Shown here piece by piece: positions 55,501 through 64,000 of a stretch of DNA of 64,000 nucleotides. The position numbers and the translations under genes are program-made. The notes under the pieces are model-generated. The model did no database searches. It was not told the origin of the DNA and saw only the letters and a program-made list of their open reading frames with translations. The number at the start of each line of letters is the position of its first letter. The first letter of the stretch is position 1. Source of the stretch: Rhizobiales bacterium TMED25 (GTDB lineage Bacteria; Pseudomonadota; Alphaproteobacteria; Rhizobiales; TMED25); assembly GCA_002168075.1 (NCBI GenBank), contig NHCE01000003.1, forward strand, positions 54,170 to 118,169, read 5' to 3'.

Positions 55501-56388
55501 CTATAATACCTGATTCTTTAACACACCAATTTTATCAATATGAATCTCAACAATATCACCCGATTTAAGATATATTGGTGGCTCAGATCCGATTCCGACA
55601 CCTGCTGGGGTACCCGTTGCTATAATATCGCAAGTTTCTAATGTCATTGTCTTTGAGATTGTAGATATTAGGGTTGGTATATCAAATATTAGTCTACTAA
55701 CAACTGAGTCTTGTCTCACTTCGTCATTTACAATAGTCCTAAGTTTTAATTTTGTAACATCTTGTATTTCGTCTGCTGTAACAAGAGCAGGTCCCATTGG
55801 ACAATAGGTATCTGGGCTCTTCCCTATAAACCATTGCTCGTGCTGTTTTTGAATATTTCTGGCTGAAACGTCATTTATTATTGTATATCCAAAAACATGG
55901 TCGTAAGCATCTTCTGGTTTAATATTTTTTCCACCCTTTCTTAATACTAATCCTAACTCACCCTCATAGTCAGTGGTATTGGTATAATCGTTGGCTAGCA
56001 CAATATTCTCGCTAGTGGCTATGACTGATGTAGTTGCTTTGGTAAAAATTACTGGAAAATCTGCTACTGCCTTCTTTCCACTTGAGTCAAAGCCTGATCC
56101 ATAAAATTCTTGTGCATGATCATGATAATTTTTACCTACGCACATTATATTTCTGAGTGGCCTTGGAATCGGGGATAATATCTTTACATCAGATAAACTC
56201 AATTTACTTGTCTCGTCGTTTTTTAAGGAAATTTTATTCTGAATTTCTTCAAAATCTATCTTAATAAGATCATTCATATCACTAGGCAAACCAAGAGTTA
56301 TTAGAGGAATTAGCTCTTGATCATCATTTATTAGTAACCCGGTTTGAATATCATTTTCTTTCCTATTTTTATATGAAATTAATCGCAT
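55501..56388 (-). CDS. Fumarylacetoacetate hydrolase-family protein
   Basis: A 295-residue C-C bond hydrolase or isomerase. The core shows C-V-G-K-N-Y-H-D-H-A-Q-E (about 82-93), the metal ligands in T-D-Y-E-G-E-L-G-L-V (about 136-145), Y-T-I-I-N-D-V-S-A-R and a C-terminal T-G-T-P-A-G-V-G. An N-terminal R-L-I-S-Y-K domain is also present. Members act on acylpyruvates or hydroxy-hepta-diene-dioates; the substrate is not clear. It lies 60 bases after the YeiH-type gene. Confidence 0.92.
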   Translation of the reverse strand: MRLISYKNRKENDIQTGLLINDDQELIPLITLGLPSDMNDLIKIDFEEIQNKISLKNDETSKLSLSDVKILSPIPRPLRNIMCVGKNYHDHAQEFYGSGFDSSGKKAVADFPVIFTKATTSVIATSENIVLANDYTNTTDYEGELGLVLRKGGKNIKPEDAYDHVFGYTIINDVSARNIQKQHEQWFIGKSPDTYCPMGPALVTADEIQDVTKLKLRTIVNDEVRQDSVVSRLIFDIPTLISTISKTMTLETCDIIATGTPAGVGIGSEPPIYLKSGDIVEIHIDKIGVLKNQVL

Positions 56389-56448
56389 TTTTTCTTACCT
56401 TTATTATTGAATATGTTTACAGATATATTTTATAAAAAATTATAAAAG

Positions 56449-57555
56449 TTAAATTCCTATACCTAATATTTTAATTAAATAAATAGTCAAAATACTAAAT
56501 ATACCGACAGAAAGTGCGGTTATAAAACCAACATAAAGTGGCTTAATTCCGAGGCTTCTTAATGATGCTATATTAGTACTTAAACCAACGGCTGCCATTG
56601 CAATCGCTAGTAGATACTCAGCAGATGTTTTTATTAGATGAATTGTTGAAAGCCACATGCTTTGATCCAAATACATGAAAGCCATACCAGAATTTTCAAC
56701 TCCATAATCACCTATGGTTCTTACTATTCCCATTGCAATAAACCCAAATATAAAAAAAGGGAATATACTGAGTATGGAACTTCTCTTAATATCAGAAGAA
56801 TTTTTTTGATTCAAGAAATAGAAATAACTAACAGCTGGAATAACGACAACCATACAAGTATTTCTAACTAACTTTGTAACTGTTGCTATATCAAGTGTTT
56901 TTGGAGAATCAAATTGTGTTGAATAAATAAGCCCTGATCCAGCCACTTGAGCGGTCTCATGAATGGATGTTCCCAAAAAAAGTCCAATAAATAATTCGTC
57001 CCCTTTGAATATAAAGTGAGCTATATATGGATAAAGAAGCATAGCAATTATTCCAAAAACAGTTATTACTCCAATTGCATAAGTCACCTCTTCTTTCTTG
57101 GCGTCTATTGCAGGAGCTGTCGCAACTATGGCTGTTGCTCCGCATATCCCTGTACCAACAGCAATAAGAGAACCCATCTTTGTTGATACATTCAGTGATT
57201 TTGAGAGATAGTATGCTATCAAAAGAGCCGAAGCGATACATATAATTACAACTGGCAATCCTATGATACCAATTTTTAATATATCCAATAATCCGAGTCT
57301 GATACCGAGAAGAATTATTCCAAATTTAAGTATATATTTAATACAGAATTTAAAACCAATATTGCATCTTTCTGGCAAAGTTATAGTATTTGCAAGAACA
57401 ATTCCAAATATTATTGCTAGCATAATTGATGATATTGGACTCTTTGAAAAACCCAAAATATTTATACCAATATACCTACTGGCTTCAGCTCCAATATATG
57501 CTATTGCAAGAGCTACCAAAATACCTGGAATATTCTTAAAAATCATTTTTTGCAT
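56449..57555 (-). CDS. YeiH/UPF0324-family membrane protein (putative sulfate exporter)
   Basis: A 368-residue inner-membrane protein with about ten helices. The T-G-I-C-G-A-T-A-I-V-A-T-A-P-A-I-D-A-K-K-E-E segment (about 133-154) is the signature of the UPF0324/YeiH family, as is G-T-S-I-H-E-T-A-Q-V-A-G-S-G. The family is annotated as putative sulfate exporters and its function is not proven. It is on the same strand as ugd upstream and the FAH gene downstream; no functional link is visible. Confidence 0.9.
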   Translation of the reverse strand: MQKMIFKNIPGILVALAIAYIGAEASRYIGINILGFSKSPISSIMLAIIFGIVLANTITLPERCNIGFKFCIKYILKFGIILLGIRLGLLDILKIGIIGLPVVIICIASALLIAYYLSKSLNVSTKMGSLIAVGTGICGATAIVATAPAIDAKKEEVTYAIGVITVFGIIAMLLYPYIAHFIFKGDELFIGLFLGTSIHETAQVAGSGLIYSTQFDSPKTLDIATVTKLVRNTCMVVVIPAVSYFYFLNQKNSSDIKRSSILSIFPFFIFGFIAMGIVRTIGDYGVENSGMAFMYLDQSMWLSTIHLIKTSAEYLLAIAMAAVGLSTNIASLRSLGIKPLYVGFITALSVGIFSILTIYLIKILGIGI

Positions 57556-57599
57556 AATGGTAAAATAACATCTAATCGATCAATTTCAAGGATATAAAA

Positions 57600-58898
57600 C
57601 TATCTTCCAAGGCATTCATAATCAAAGCCATTTTTTATCATCACATCCTTAGAAAAAATATTTCGGAAATCAAATATTTTATTACCCCTCATTAATTCGG
57701 ATAATCTTGATAAACTAATGTTTGCAAATTCTGGCCACTCAGTTAATACTACCAGAATATCAGCACCTTCAATTGCCTTTAATAAACTAGATATTGTTTT
57801 TATATTTGGGTATGATTCATTAAAATTAGCAAGTGCCATCGGGTCATGCACAACAAGTTTAATATCGTCCCTAATAAGTTTCTTTATGATTTGAATCGCG
57901 GGTGAGTCACGTATATCATCAGTACCAGCCTTAAAACTTACACCTAAAATTGTAATATTTGATACTCGACCCTGATTTAATTTGCTTGTAATACGATTTG
58001 CTAACTTTGATTTTCTATAATCATTCGAAGCTATCACTTGCTCAACTATTTCTATCCTATTATCATTAGACTTTGCAAGATTGACTAAGGATGATAAGTC
58101 TTTTGGGAAGCAAGAACCACCATATCCTGGACCAGGCTGGAGGAATTTTTCTCCAATCCTCTTATCAGAGCCAATAATATTTTTTACTTCATCAATATCA
58201 GCACCCGTAGTTTCGCATAAATCAGATATTTCATTGATAAAGCTTACCTTCATTGCTAAAAAAGAGTTTGCTGCATACTTGGCAAGTTCTGCGGACTTTG
58301 TGTTTGTATAAATGATTTTATAGCCAAGATCAGCAAGCTTATTATAAATATTTTTTAGTATTTTTATTGATTTCTGATTATCTGAACCAATAACAATTCT
58401 ATCAGGACACATAAAATCTTGAATTGCTGATCCCTCTCTCAGAAATTCAGGATTTGATACTATGTCAACTTTAGTTTGCTTATCATTATTGAACATTAAT
58501 TTAATTTCATCACATGTTCCAACAGGTACAGTAGATTTTATTACGAGCACTTTCTCTATTCCTTTTTCCAAATGAACTTTTATATCTTTTATACATGTTT
58601 TTAAAATCTCTAAGTCAGTATTTCCATTTGCATCCATTGGAGTTCCAACAGCTATAAAAACAGCTTCTGATTTTTCAATGATATCTCCATTCACTAATGA
58701 GAAATTTAAGCTACCTTTACTTATATTTTTTTTTATAAGTTCATCTAAATTTTCCTCATAAATTGGTGTCAATCCTTTATTTATTTTTTCAATTTTATCT
58801 TCTTGGTTATCCATACACACAACTTGATGACCTAAATCTGCAAAACAGGTTGCTGTGACTAAGCCAACGTATCCGGAACCTATAACTGATATCTTCAT
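57600..58898 (-). CDS. ugd: UDP-glucose 6-dehydrogenase
   Basis: Makes UDP-glucuronate from UDP-glucose with NAD for capsule, exopolysaccharide or lipid sugars. The N-terminal fold is I-G-S-G-Y-V-G-L-V-T-A-T-C-F-A (about 5-19). The catalytic Cys is in G-Y-G-G-S-C-F-P-K-D (about 255-264). The C-terminal domain contains G-V-S-F-K-A-G-T-D-D-I-R-D-S-P. Length 432 is standard. It is divergent from kdsD across 262 AT-rich bases. A GDP-mannose dehydrogenase is less likely given these segments. Confidence 0.95.
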   Translation of the reverse strand: MKISVIGSGYVGLVTATCFADLGHQVVCMDNQEDKIEKINKGLTPIYEENLDELIKKNISKGSLNFSLVNGDIIEKSEAVFIAVGTPMDANGNTDLEILKTCIKDIKVHLEKGIEKVLVIKSTVPVGTCDEIKLMFNNDKQTKVDIVSNPEFLREGSAIQDFMCPDRIVIGSDNQKSIKILKNIYNKLADLGYKIIYTNTKSAELAKYAANSFLAMKVSFINEISDLCETTGADIDEVKNIIGSDKRIGEKFLQPGPGYGGSCFPKDLSSLVNLAKSNDNRIEIVEQVIASNDYRKSKLANRITSKLNQGRVSNITILGVSFKAGTDDIRDSPAIQIIKKLIRDDIKLVVHDPMALANFNESYPNIKTISSLLKAIEGADILVVLTEWPEFANISLSRLSELMRGNKIFDFRNIFSKDVMIKNGFDYECLGR

Positions 58899-59095
58899 GG
58901 TAAATTTCCCTTATCCTAAATTATATTTAAAAATGTAGATGTACAAAAAGAAAATTTGATTTTAACAATAAAAAAACAATCACATAATTATTTTGAAAAT
59001 CGTCTTTTTTCATAAATTTATAGAATTCTCATTGATTTAAAAATATAAAATATAGTTATAAATTATTTGATTGGTTACATAAATTAAGTTACTTA

Positions 59096-59113
59096 TTAGC
59101 TAATATAAGCTAA
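59096..59113. repeat. Palindrome between ugd and kdsD
   Basis: TTAGCT (59096-59101) and AGCTAA (59108-59113) form inverted half-sites 6 bases apart, 48 bases before the kdsD start. It could be an operator for either divergent gene, but such palindromes arise easily in AT-rich DNA. The remaining 262-base gap holds only AT-rich sequence and no gene that I can see. Confidence 0.3.
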
Positions 59114-59160
59114 CCTTCTAATTTAGACAGTACATTAGTAACTTGTGAATATATTTAAGA

Positions 59161-60129
59161 ATGAATAAAACACTAAAAAATTTACTTAAAGATGTCATTA
59201 AAATAGAGATTAATGGTATTAAGTCAATATCAGATAGCCTTGAAAAGGCTCTTGGGGCAGACCTATTAAATACAATTGAAAAAATAAAATCAATCAAGGG
59301 TAATGTGATTTTTTGTGGATTAGGTAAAAGTGGACATATTGCAAATAAGATATCCGCAACAATGACGTCTACCGGAACTCCTTCTATATTCCTTCATGCT
59401 TCAGAGGCAAATCATGGTGATCTTGGTATAATAAGAAAAGATGATCTTCTTTTCTTAATATCGAATTCGGGAGAGACCAATGAACTAAAAAATATTATTA
59501 CATATGCAAAAAATAATCAGGTAGAAGTAATTTCTCTGACAAGTAACGAAAAAAGTTTTATATCCACTAACTCGAATCTATCCATTACACTTCCAATCCA
59601 TCAAGAGGCTTACCAAAACTCTCTTGCTCCCATGACTTCAACAACAATGCAATTGGTAATTGGAGATTTAATTGCAGCCGGTCTCATGCATGTAAAAAAT
59701 TTTACCGAGAAGGAATTCAAATCCCTACATCCATCAGGAAGAATTGGTGCACGACTTCTAAATATTAGTGAGGTAATGCATAAAGGTGACAGTATACCTC
59801 TTGCAAACGAAATGATTAGTATAGATGAGGCAATCATTATAATGACTCAAAAAAGATTTGGATGTTTGGGTATCATAGATCCCCAAGGAAATATAATTGG
59901 TATAATTACCGATGGTGACCTTAGAAGATCCCTTTCAGCGAATATTATTAAAATGCCCGCTGCTAAAATTATGACAGAGAATCCAATAACAATTGATGAG
60001 GATAGCTCAATCATGGATGCAATTTCAATTATGAATACTAAGAAAATAACGTGCTTGTTTATCGTAAATGAAAATAAACCAATAGGTATTGTACACTTAC
60101 ATGATCTAATTAAGATATCTGCTACTTAA
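59161..60129 (+). CDS. kdsD: Arabinose-5-phosphate isomerase (KdsD/KpsF)
   Basis: Converts ribulose-5-phosphate to arabinose-5-phosphate, the first step to Kdo in lipopolysaccharide. The SIS domain (about 40-180) has G-L-G-K-S-G-H-I-A-N-K-I-S-A-T and H-A-S-E-A-N-H-G-D-L-G. The S-N-S-G-E-T-N-E-L loop and the E-F-K-S-L-H-P-S-G-R-I-G segment are conserved. Two CBS domains fill about 200-322 (I-T-D-G-D-L-R-R marks the first). Length 322 is normal. Its stop is one base from the convergent hemH stop. Confidence 0.95.
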   Translation: MNKTLKNLLKDVIKIEINGIKSISDSLEKALGADLLNTIEKIKSIKGNVIFCGLGKSGHIANKISATMTSTGTPSIFLHASEANHGDLGIIRKDDLLFLISNSGETNELKNIITYAKNNQVEVISLTSNEKSFISTNSNLSITLPIHQEAYQNSLAPMTSTTMQLVIGDLIAAGLMHVKNFTEKEFKSLHPSGRIGARLLNISEVMHKGDSIPLANEMISIDEAIIIMTQKRFGCLGIIDPQGNIIGIITDGDLRRSLSANIIKMPAAKIMTENPITIDEDSSIMDAISIMNTKKITCLFIVNENKPIGIVHLHDLIKISAT

Positions 60130-60130
60130 A

Positions 60131-61144
60131 TTAAACCCACCCCTTTAACTCATTAGCAATTAATTTGCGCAGTAAAGTTATACCATCGAGACTATCATTC
60201 AAACATGGAATAAGTGTAAAATTTTTCCCTCCATTTTCAAAAAATACTTCCTTTATTCCAATATTAATTTCCTCCAAGGTTTCAACGCAATCTGAGATGA
60301 AAGCTGGCGATAATATTGCCAGACTTTCGCATCCATTTTTAGCAAGATTTATTACAGTTTCTTCTGTATATGGTTTCAGCCATTCCTCTGGTCCAAACCT
60401 TGATTGGAATGCTAATATAGTCTCACCTGAAAAATAATTGAGTTTTTCTTTCAGTAGTCTAGTCGTTTTATGACAATGACAATGATAGGGATCACCCAAA
60501 TCTAAGTATCTTTTTGGAAGACCATGATAAGATGTGAGTAATATTTCAGGTTTCCATTCTAAGGATTCTATATGTTTTTGTACTGAAGAATTAAGTGCAT
60601 CAATATATAATGGATTATCGAAAAAAGGAGGCATTGTCCTAATTGAGGGTTGCCATCGCATTTTTGATAATTCTTCAAATACCTTATCGTTTACCGTTGC
60701 AGTTGTCGCGGCTGCATATTGCGGATAAAGAGGAAATATTAAAATTCTATCGATACCTTTATCCCGCATAGCCTTTAATACACTGCTAATCGATGGATTT
60801 CCGTATCTCATAGACCAGAATATCTCAACTTCTTTAAAATCTTCCTCAAGTGCCTCGGCTTGCGACCTTGTATAAGTCTTTAATGGTGACTCATCTTTAT
60901 CTAAATTCCATATAGCTTTATACGCCTTCGCTGTCTTGCTTGGACGAAAAGTTAGTATTATGACATTTAATATTATCCACCAAAGATATTTGTTTATATC
61001 AATCACACGTCGATCACTTAAGAATTCCTTTAAATACTTCCTTATTGACCAATAATCAGTAGCATCAGGTGTACCAAGATTTATGATTAAAACGCCAATT
61101 TTCCCATATTTAATTTCCGGGTGATTTTTTGGTATAAACTCCAT
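60131..61144 (-). CDS. hemH: Ferrochelatase
   Basis: Inserts Fe2+ into protoporphyrin IX at the inner membrane, the last step of heme synthesis. N-terminal I-N-L-G-T-P-D-A-T-D is the family signature. W-S-M-R-Y-G-N-P-S-I lies near residues 110-119. The metal-site His is in L-T-S-Y-H-G-L-P-K-R-Y (about 202-212). A-F-Q-S-R-F-G-P-E-E-W-L and the S-P-A-F-I-S-D-C-V-E-T-L-E-E segment with its conserved Glu follow. Length 337 is standard. Confidence 0.97.
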   Translation of the reverse strand: MEFIPKNHPEIKYGKIGVLIINLGTPDATDYWSIRKYLKEFLSDRRVIDINKYLWWIILNVIILTFRPSKTAKAYKAIWNLDKDESPLKTYTRSQAEALEEDFKEVEIFWSMRYGNPSISSVLKAMRDKGIDRILIFPLYPQYAAATTATVNDKVFEELSKMRWQPSIRTMPPFFDNPLYIDALNSSVQKHIESLEWKPEILLTSYHGLPKRYLDLGDPYHCHCHKTTRLLKEKLNYFSGETILAFQSRFGPEEWLKPYTEETVINLAKNGCESLAILSPAFISDCVETLEEINIGIKEVFFENGGKNFTLIPCLNDSLDGITLLRKLIANELKGWV

Positions 61145-61185
61145 TTTTCTGCCTTATTTTCTATATTAGTTGTTGCTGCATTAAC

Positions 61186-61935
61186 TCAGATTCCAAATGA
61201 TGATAGGATTGATACATTTTCAAGAAGAAAAAAAGCCCCATCTTGAACTAATCCGAATATAAAGGCAATTCCAGTGATTATCAATATAGCACCCATCGAT
61301 AATTGAATATACTTAATCTTATCCCTGAATTTTTGTATAAATTGAATAAGCCTCTTAATTGCAAAGCTACTTATAATGAATGGAATACCTAGTCCTGCTG
61401 AATAAAATGATAATAATATTATGCCCTCATAAATTGTTTGTTTAGAAGAGGCAAGTGTAAGTATCGTTGCAAGGACAGGTCCAATACATGGTGTCCAACC
61501 GAATGCGAAAGCTATTCCTAGAATAAAAGATATTAAATTATTTCTATATTTTGAACTAATTTGTAAGGATAAATTACGATTTAATAGAGAGAAATTATAA
61601 AATCCAATAAGATGGCAACCAAATACCACTATTACCAAACCCGCTATTTTTTGAAGATTAATTATCTGACCAAATAGGGTGAAACTAAAATTTAGTATTG
61701 GACGTATAAAAGTCGCAGAGGCACCCATGGCAATAAATATAATGGAAAACCCTATTACAAAATATATAGCTCTGGTAACAACTAATTTTTTTGCTATAAA
61801 ACTATGATCATCTTGTATTTCTTTTATTGATGCTCCCGTTAAAAAACATAAATATGAGGGAACAATAGGTAAGACACAAGGGGATAAGAAGCTTAAAAGA
61901 CCTGCTGTAAAGCTAACTAAAACAAATAAATCCAT
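61186..61935 (-). CDS. ccdA: Cytochrome c biogenesis protein CcdA
   Basis: An inner-membrane protein with six helices that carries reducing power from cytoplasmic thioredoxin to periplasmic thiol proteins for cytochrome c assembly. The redox Cys are in L-S-P-C-V-L-P-I-V-P-S-Y-L (about residue 20) and W-T-P-C-I-G-P-V-L-A-T-I-L (about residue 149). Length 249 fits CcdA, without the DsbD extra domains. It is next to hemH, a sensible link to heme use. The 161 bases upstream hold no gene that I recognise. Confidence 0.95.
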   Translation of the reverse strand: MDLFVLVSFTAGLLSFLSPCVLPIVPSYLCFLTGASIKEIQDDHSFIAKKLVVTRAIYFVIGFSIIFIAMGASATFIRPILNFSFTLFGQIINLQKIAGLVIVVFGCHLIGFYNFSLLNRNLSLQISSKYRNNLISFILGIAFAFGWTPCIGPVLATILTLASSKQTIYEGIILLSFYSAGLGIPFIISSFAIKRLIQFIQKFRDKIKYIQLSMGAILIITGIAFIFGLVQDGAFFLLENVSILSSFGI

Positions 61936-62096
61936 ATTTCATAGATATACCCTGATAAGCAATATTTCAAATTATAAATAACAAGAAAATAAGGGTTGAT
62001 AATAAATCTTTGAGCATAATAGCTTGAGTCTTAGGTATATTAGTAATACCAAAAGTTGGATATATCGGTATCATGGTCTGGGACTATGAATGATAT

Positions 62097-62747
62097 CTAT
62101 TTATTATTACGAATGATCTGAATATTCTCTTTATATAGGCTGCCTTTAAAGACCGCTGATCCAGCAACGAGAATTGCTGAGCCAGCATCTATACATCTTC
62201 CTGACACTAATGAGTTAATACCACCATCAACTTCGATTTCGATTTTTCTATGTTCAATCATTTTCTTAACAGAAGATATTCGATCAATTGTATTTTCAAT
62301 AAAAGATTGACCCGCAAAGCCAGGGTAAACAGACATGATAATTATCTGATCAATACTATCAAGATAAGGAACTAATTGCTTTATGTCTGTATCAGGGTTT
62401 ATAGCTAAACCAACTTTTTTTTTGAAAGATTTTATCAGATCTATAGTTGCCTGGATATTCTCTGGAATCTCTATATGGATAGAAATTGTATCAGATCCAG
62501 ATTCCACAAAGTCTTTTATAAAATTATGTGCAGGGTTAATCATAAGATGAACATCGAATGGTAACTCTGTTACATCACGTATCGATTTAATTAATACTGG
62601 CCCAAATGTAATATTATTAACAAAATGACCATCCATTACATCAATATGTATTAAGTCAGCACCAGCTCGCTCTATAGCTTTTATCTCATCAGCTAATTTA
62701 GAAAAATCAGCTGATAGAATTGAAGGCGCAATTTTTATTTTTTGCAT
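62097..62747 (-). CDS. rpe: Ribulose-phosphate 3-epimerase
   Basis: Interconverts ribulose-5-phosphate and xylulose-5-phosphate, feeding transketolase (also in this window). A TIM barrel with A-P-S-I-L-S-A-D-F (about 7-15), the metal Asp/His in H-I-D-V-M-D-G-H-F (about 34-42), H-V/I-E-type strands, M-S-V-Y-P-G-F-A-G-Q-S-F and V-D-G-G-I-N. Length 216 is standard. It is 32 bases after bioY. Confidence 0.97.
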   Translation of the reverse strand: MQKIKIAPSILSADFSKLADEIKAIERAGADLIHIDVMDGHFVNNITFGPVLIKSIRDVTELPFDVHLMINPAHNFIKDFVESGSDTISIHIEIPENIQATIDLIKSFKKKVGLAINPDTDIKQLVPYLDSIDQIIIMSVYPGFAGQSFIENTIDRISSVKKMIEHRKIEIEVDGGINSLVSGRCIDAGSAILVAGSAVFKGSLYKENIQIIRNNK

Positions 62748-62779
62748 CAGTTAACTACAATTATTTAGAGTTAAAAATT

Positions 62780-63346
62780 TCAGTGTTTATTCGATATAAA
62801 AGGGATTAAAATTGTTAAAATTAAAATTTTGAATAGCTCACCAAATATAAAAGGGCTTAAACCTATTTGAATACTCTTTATAAGAGAAAGATTTAGTACA
62901 AAAGATAGTTGTAATAAACCTACTATAAATATTATTGATATTCCTAATATGAGCGATAACAAAGTTAAAAAATATTTTTTATCCCAGCCAATGGCTGCCA
63001 AGTTACTCAAAACAATACTTGATAGCAAGAAACCAACTAAGTAACCGCCAGTAGGGCCTAAAAGATATAGAATACCTCCACCTGTGGCAAATACCGGCAA
63101 TCCTATCGCACCTTGAAATAGATATAAACATATTGTTGCTGGGGCTAGAATCCTCCCAAAAGTCATTCCTATAAATAACACAACTAGCGTTTGCATTGTC
63201 ATGGGAACTGGAAAGAAAGGAATACTAATCTTTGCAGATATTGTTAGGAGTATGCTCCCAATAAAGATAAGTAAAATAAACTTAAAAGGCTCTGATAAGC
63301 TTTTGAGGTAATTATCTGTAAGAATAGATTTATTAGAATAATACAT
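62780..63346 (-). CDS. bioY: Biotin transporter BioY
   Basis: The substrate-binding membrane S component for biotin uptake. About six helices span 188 residues. The motifs I-P-F-F-P-V-P-M-T-M-Q-T-L-V-V (about 40-54), G-A-I-G-L-P-V-F and G-P-T-G-G-Y-L-V-G-F are hallmarks. Start ATG 63346 is preferred over GTG 63358. No bioMN energising genes are nearby, so it may act alone or with a shared ECF module. I see no clear BioR operator upstream. Confidence 0.94.
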   Translation of the reverse strand: MYYSNKSILTDNYLKSLSEPFKFILLIFIGSILLTISAKISIPFFPVPMTMQTLVVLFIGMTFGRILAPATICLYLFQGAIGLPVFATGGGILYLLGPTGGYLVGFLLSSIVLSNLAAIGWDKKYFLTLLSLILGISIIFIVGLLQLSFVLNLSLIKSIQIGLSPFIFGELFKILILTILIPFISNKH

Positions 63347-63454
63347 GAGAAACACCATCCAAAAAAAATTATATTTATATGTGAATACTACAAAAAATTA
63401 TATTGGATGCAAATTAAAAATATATATATGTGAAGAAAATTTGTATTCATGAAG

Positions 63455-63606
63455 AACTTAGGCTTATACAAAGTCTGGCGATGTCCTACTCTTCCACGCC
63501 TTAAGACGGAGTACCATCGGCGCTAAAGGTTTTAACGGCCGAGTTCGGGATGGGATCGGGTTTAATACCTTTGCTATAGTCACCAGACTATGAATAAGCC
63601 TAAGTT
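63455..63606 (-). repeat. 13-base inverted repeat flanking 5S rRNA (processing stem)
   Basis: AACTTAGGCTTAT (63455-63467) and ATAAGCCTAAGTT (63594-63606) are exact reverse complements that bracket the 5S gene. In the precursor they would extend the 5S stem, likely a ribonuclease processing site. It may also mark the end of the operon. Confidence 0.8.
63472..63590 (-). rRNA. rrf: 5S ribosomal RNA
   Basis: About 119 bases on the minus strand. The 5' end TAGTCTGGTGACTATAGC pairs with the 3' end GCCAGACTT. The internal CCCGATCCCATCCCGAACTC block is the universal 5S loop region. It follows 23S by about 55 bases. Confidence 0.96.
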
Positions 63607-63645
63607 ATGAAATTAGTTTTAGATGATTAAATTGCATTAATAATG

Positions 63646-64000
<355 letters not shown>

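Noticed and set aside
61936..62096. Possible small RNA or riboswitch between rpe and ccdA
   Set aside because: Only an imperfect 7-bp hairpin (near 62069-62085) and AT-rich sequence; nothing matches a family I can name.
63359..63420. BioR operator upstream of bioY
   Set aside because: Only a loose TTATATTTATA match; not the palindromic TTAT..ATAA consensus, and the area is all A/T.

Overview
The window is a strongly AT-rich, densely packed stretch of a bacterial chromosome. Gene content and order point to an alphaproteobacterium, probably a free-living, streamlined marine-type lineage. The markers are tol-pal next to ruvCAB and yebC; ftsH-glmM; zapA, 6S RNA and ygfA; a split pntAa/pntAb/pntB transhydrogenase preceded by a tiny aa3-oxidase subunit IV; a DUF1013/TrcR protein; and the Cys-free forms of L31 and L36. 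No insertion sequence, prophage, CRISPR array or plasmid function was seen. No gap between genes exceeds 300 bases, and several neighbours overlap by 1-14 bases. The placement is inference; no 16S sequence lies in the window.

Layout. 1-1305: a minus-strand cluster of an unrecognised 144-aa protein, a cytochrome b561 with no ordinary start codon, and the N-terminus of an MFS transporter cut by the window edge. 1450-5509: purA and the serine genes serA and serC, with a structured leader before serC. 5669-9895: an EamA transporter, then convergent glmM and ftsH. 9934-19701: tilS, pal-tolBARQ, ruvBAC, yebC, a YmdB-type phosphoesterase and ygfA, all minus strand. 19709-20600: 6S RNA, zapA and a coiled-coil partner. 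20845-36623 (plus strand): tkt-gap-pgk-fba central carbon genes, a Sel1 protein, efp, a SuhB-like protein with an altered metal site, an ExbB/OmpA-type motor pair, rpmE, an oxidoreductase, trcR, a TauE exporter, purE-purK, rpsU and a TPR lipoprotein. 36610-50311 (minus strand): transhydrogenase operon, ABC1 kinase, PepF-like peptidase, DUF1244, N-formylglutamate amidohydrolase, rpmJ and glutamate synthase gltBD. 50475-64000: an S9 peptidase and threonine aldolase, an IbpA-type Hsp20 with a ROSE-like RNA thermometer, tRNA-Val followed at once by hisN, an orphan ORF, an FAH hydrolase, a YeiH exporter, ugd, kdsD, hemH, ccdA, rpe, bioY, 5S rRNA and the 3' end of 23S rRNA.

How the genes fit together. 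Most are housekeeping: nucleotide and serine synthesis, envelope integrity (Tol-Pal, glmM, kdsD, ugd), recombination (RuvABC), glycolysis/pentose phosphate, NADPH supply (Pnt) feeding GltBD, and translation. The less ordinary parts are RNA-level or start-codon features: the serC leader, 6S RNA abutting ygfA, the ROSE-like thermometer, a tRNA abutting hisN, a TTG-start rpsU and a b561 gene that seems to need a rare start codon. The SuhB-like pseudo-enzyme candidate and the ExbB/OmpA pair after efp are the best protein-level leads. I did not find a clear defence island or biosynthetic cluster.
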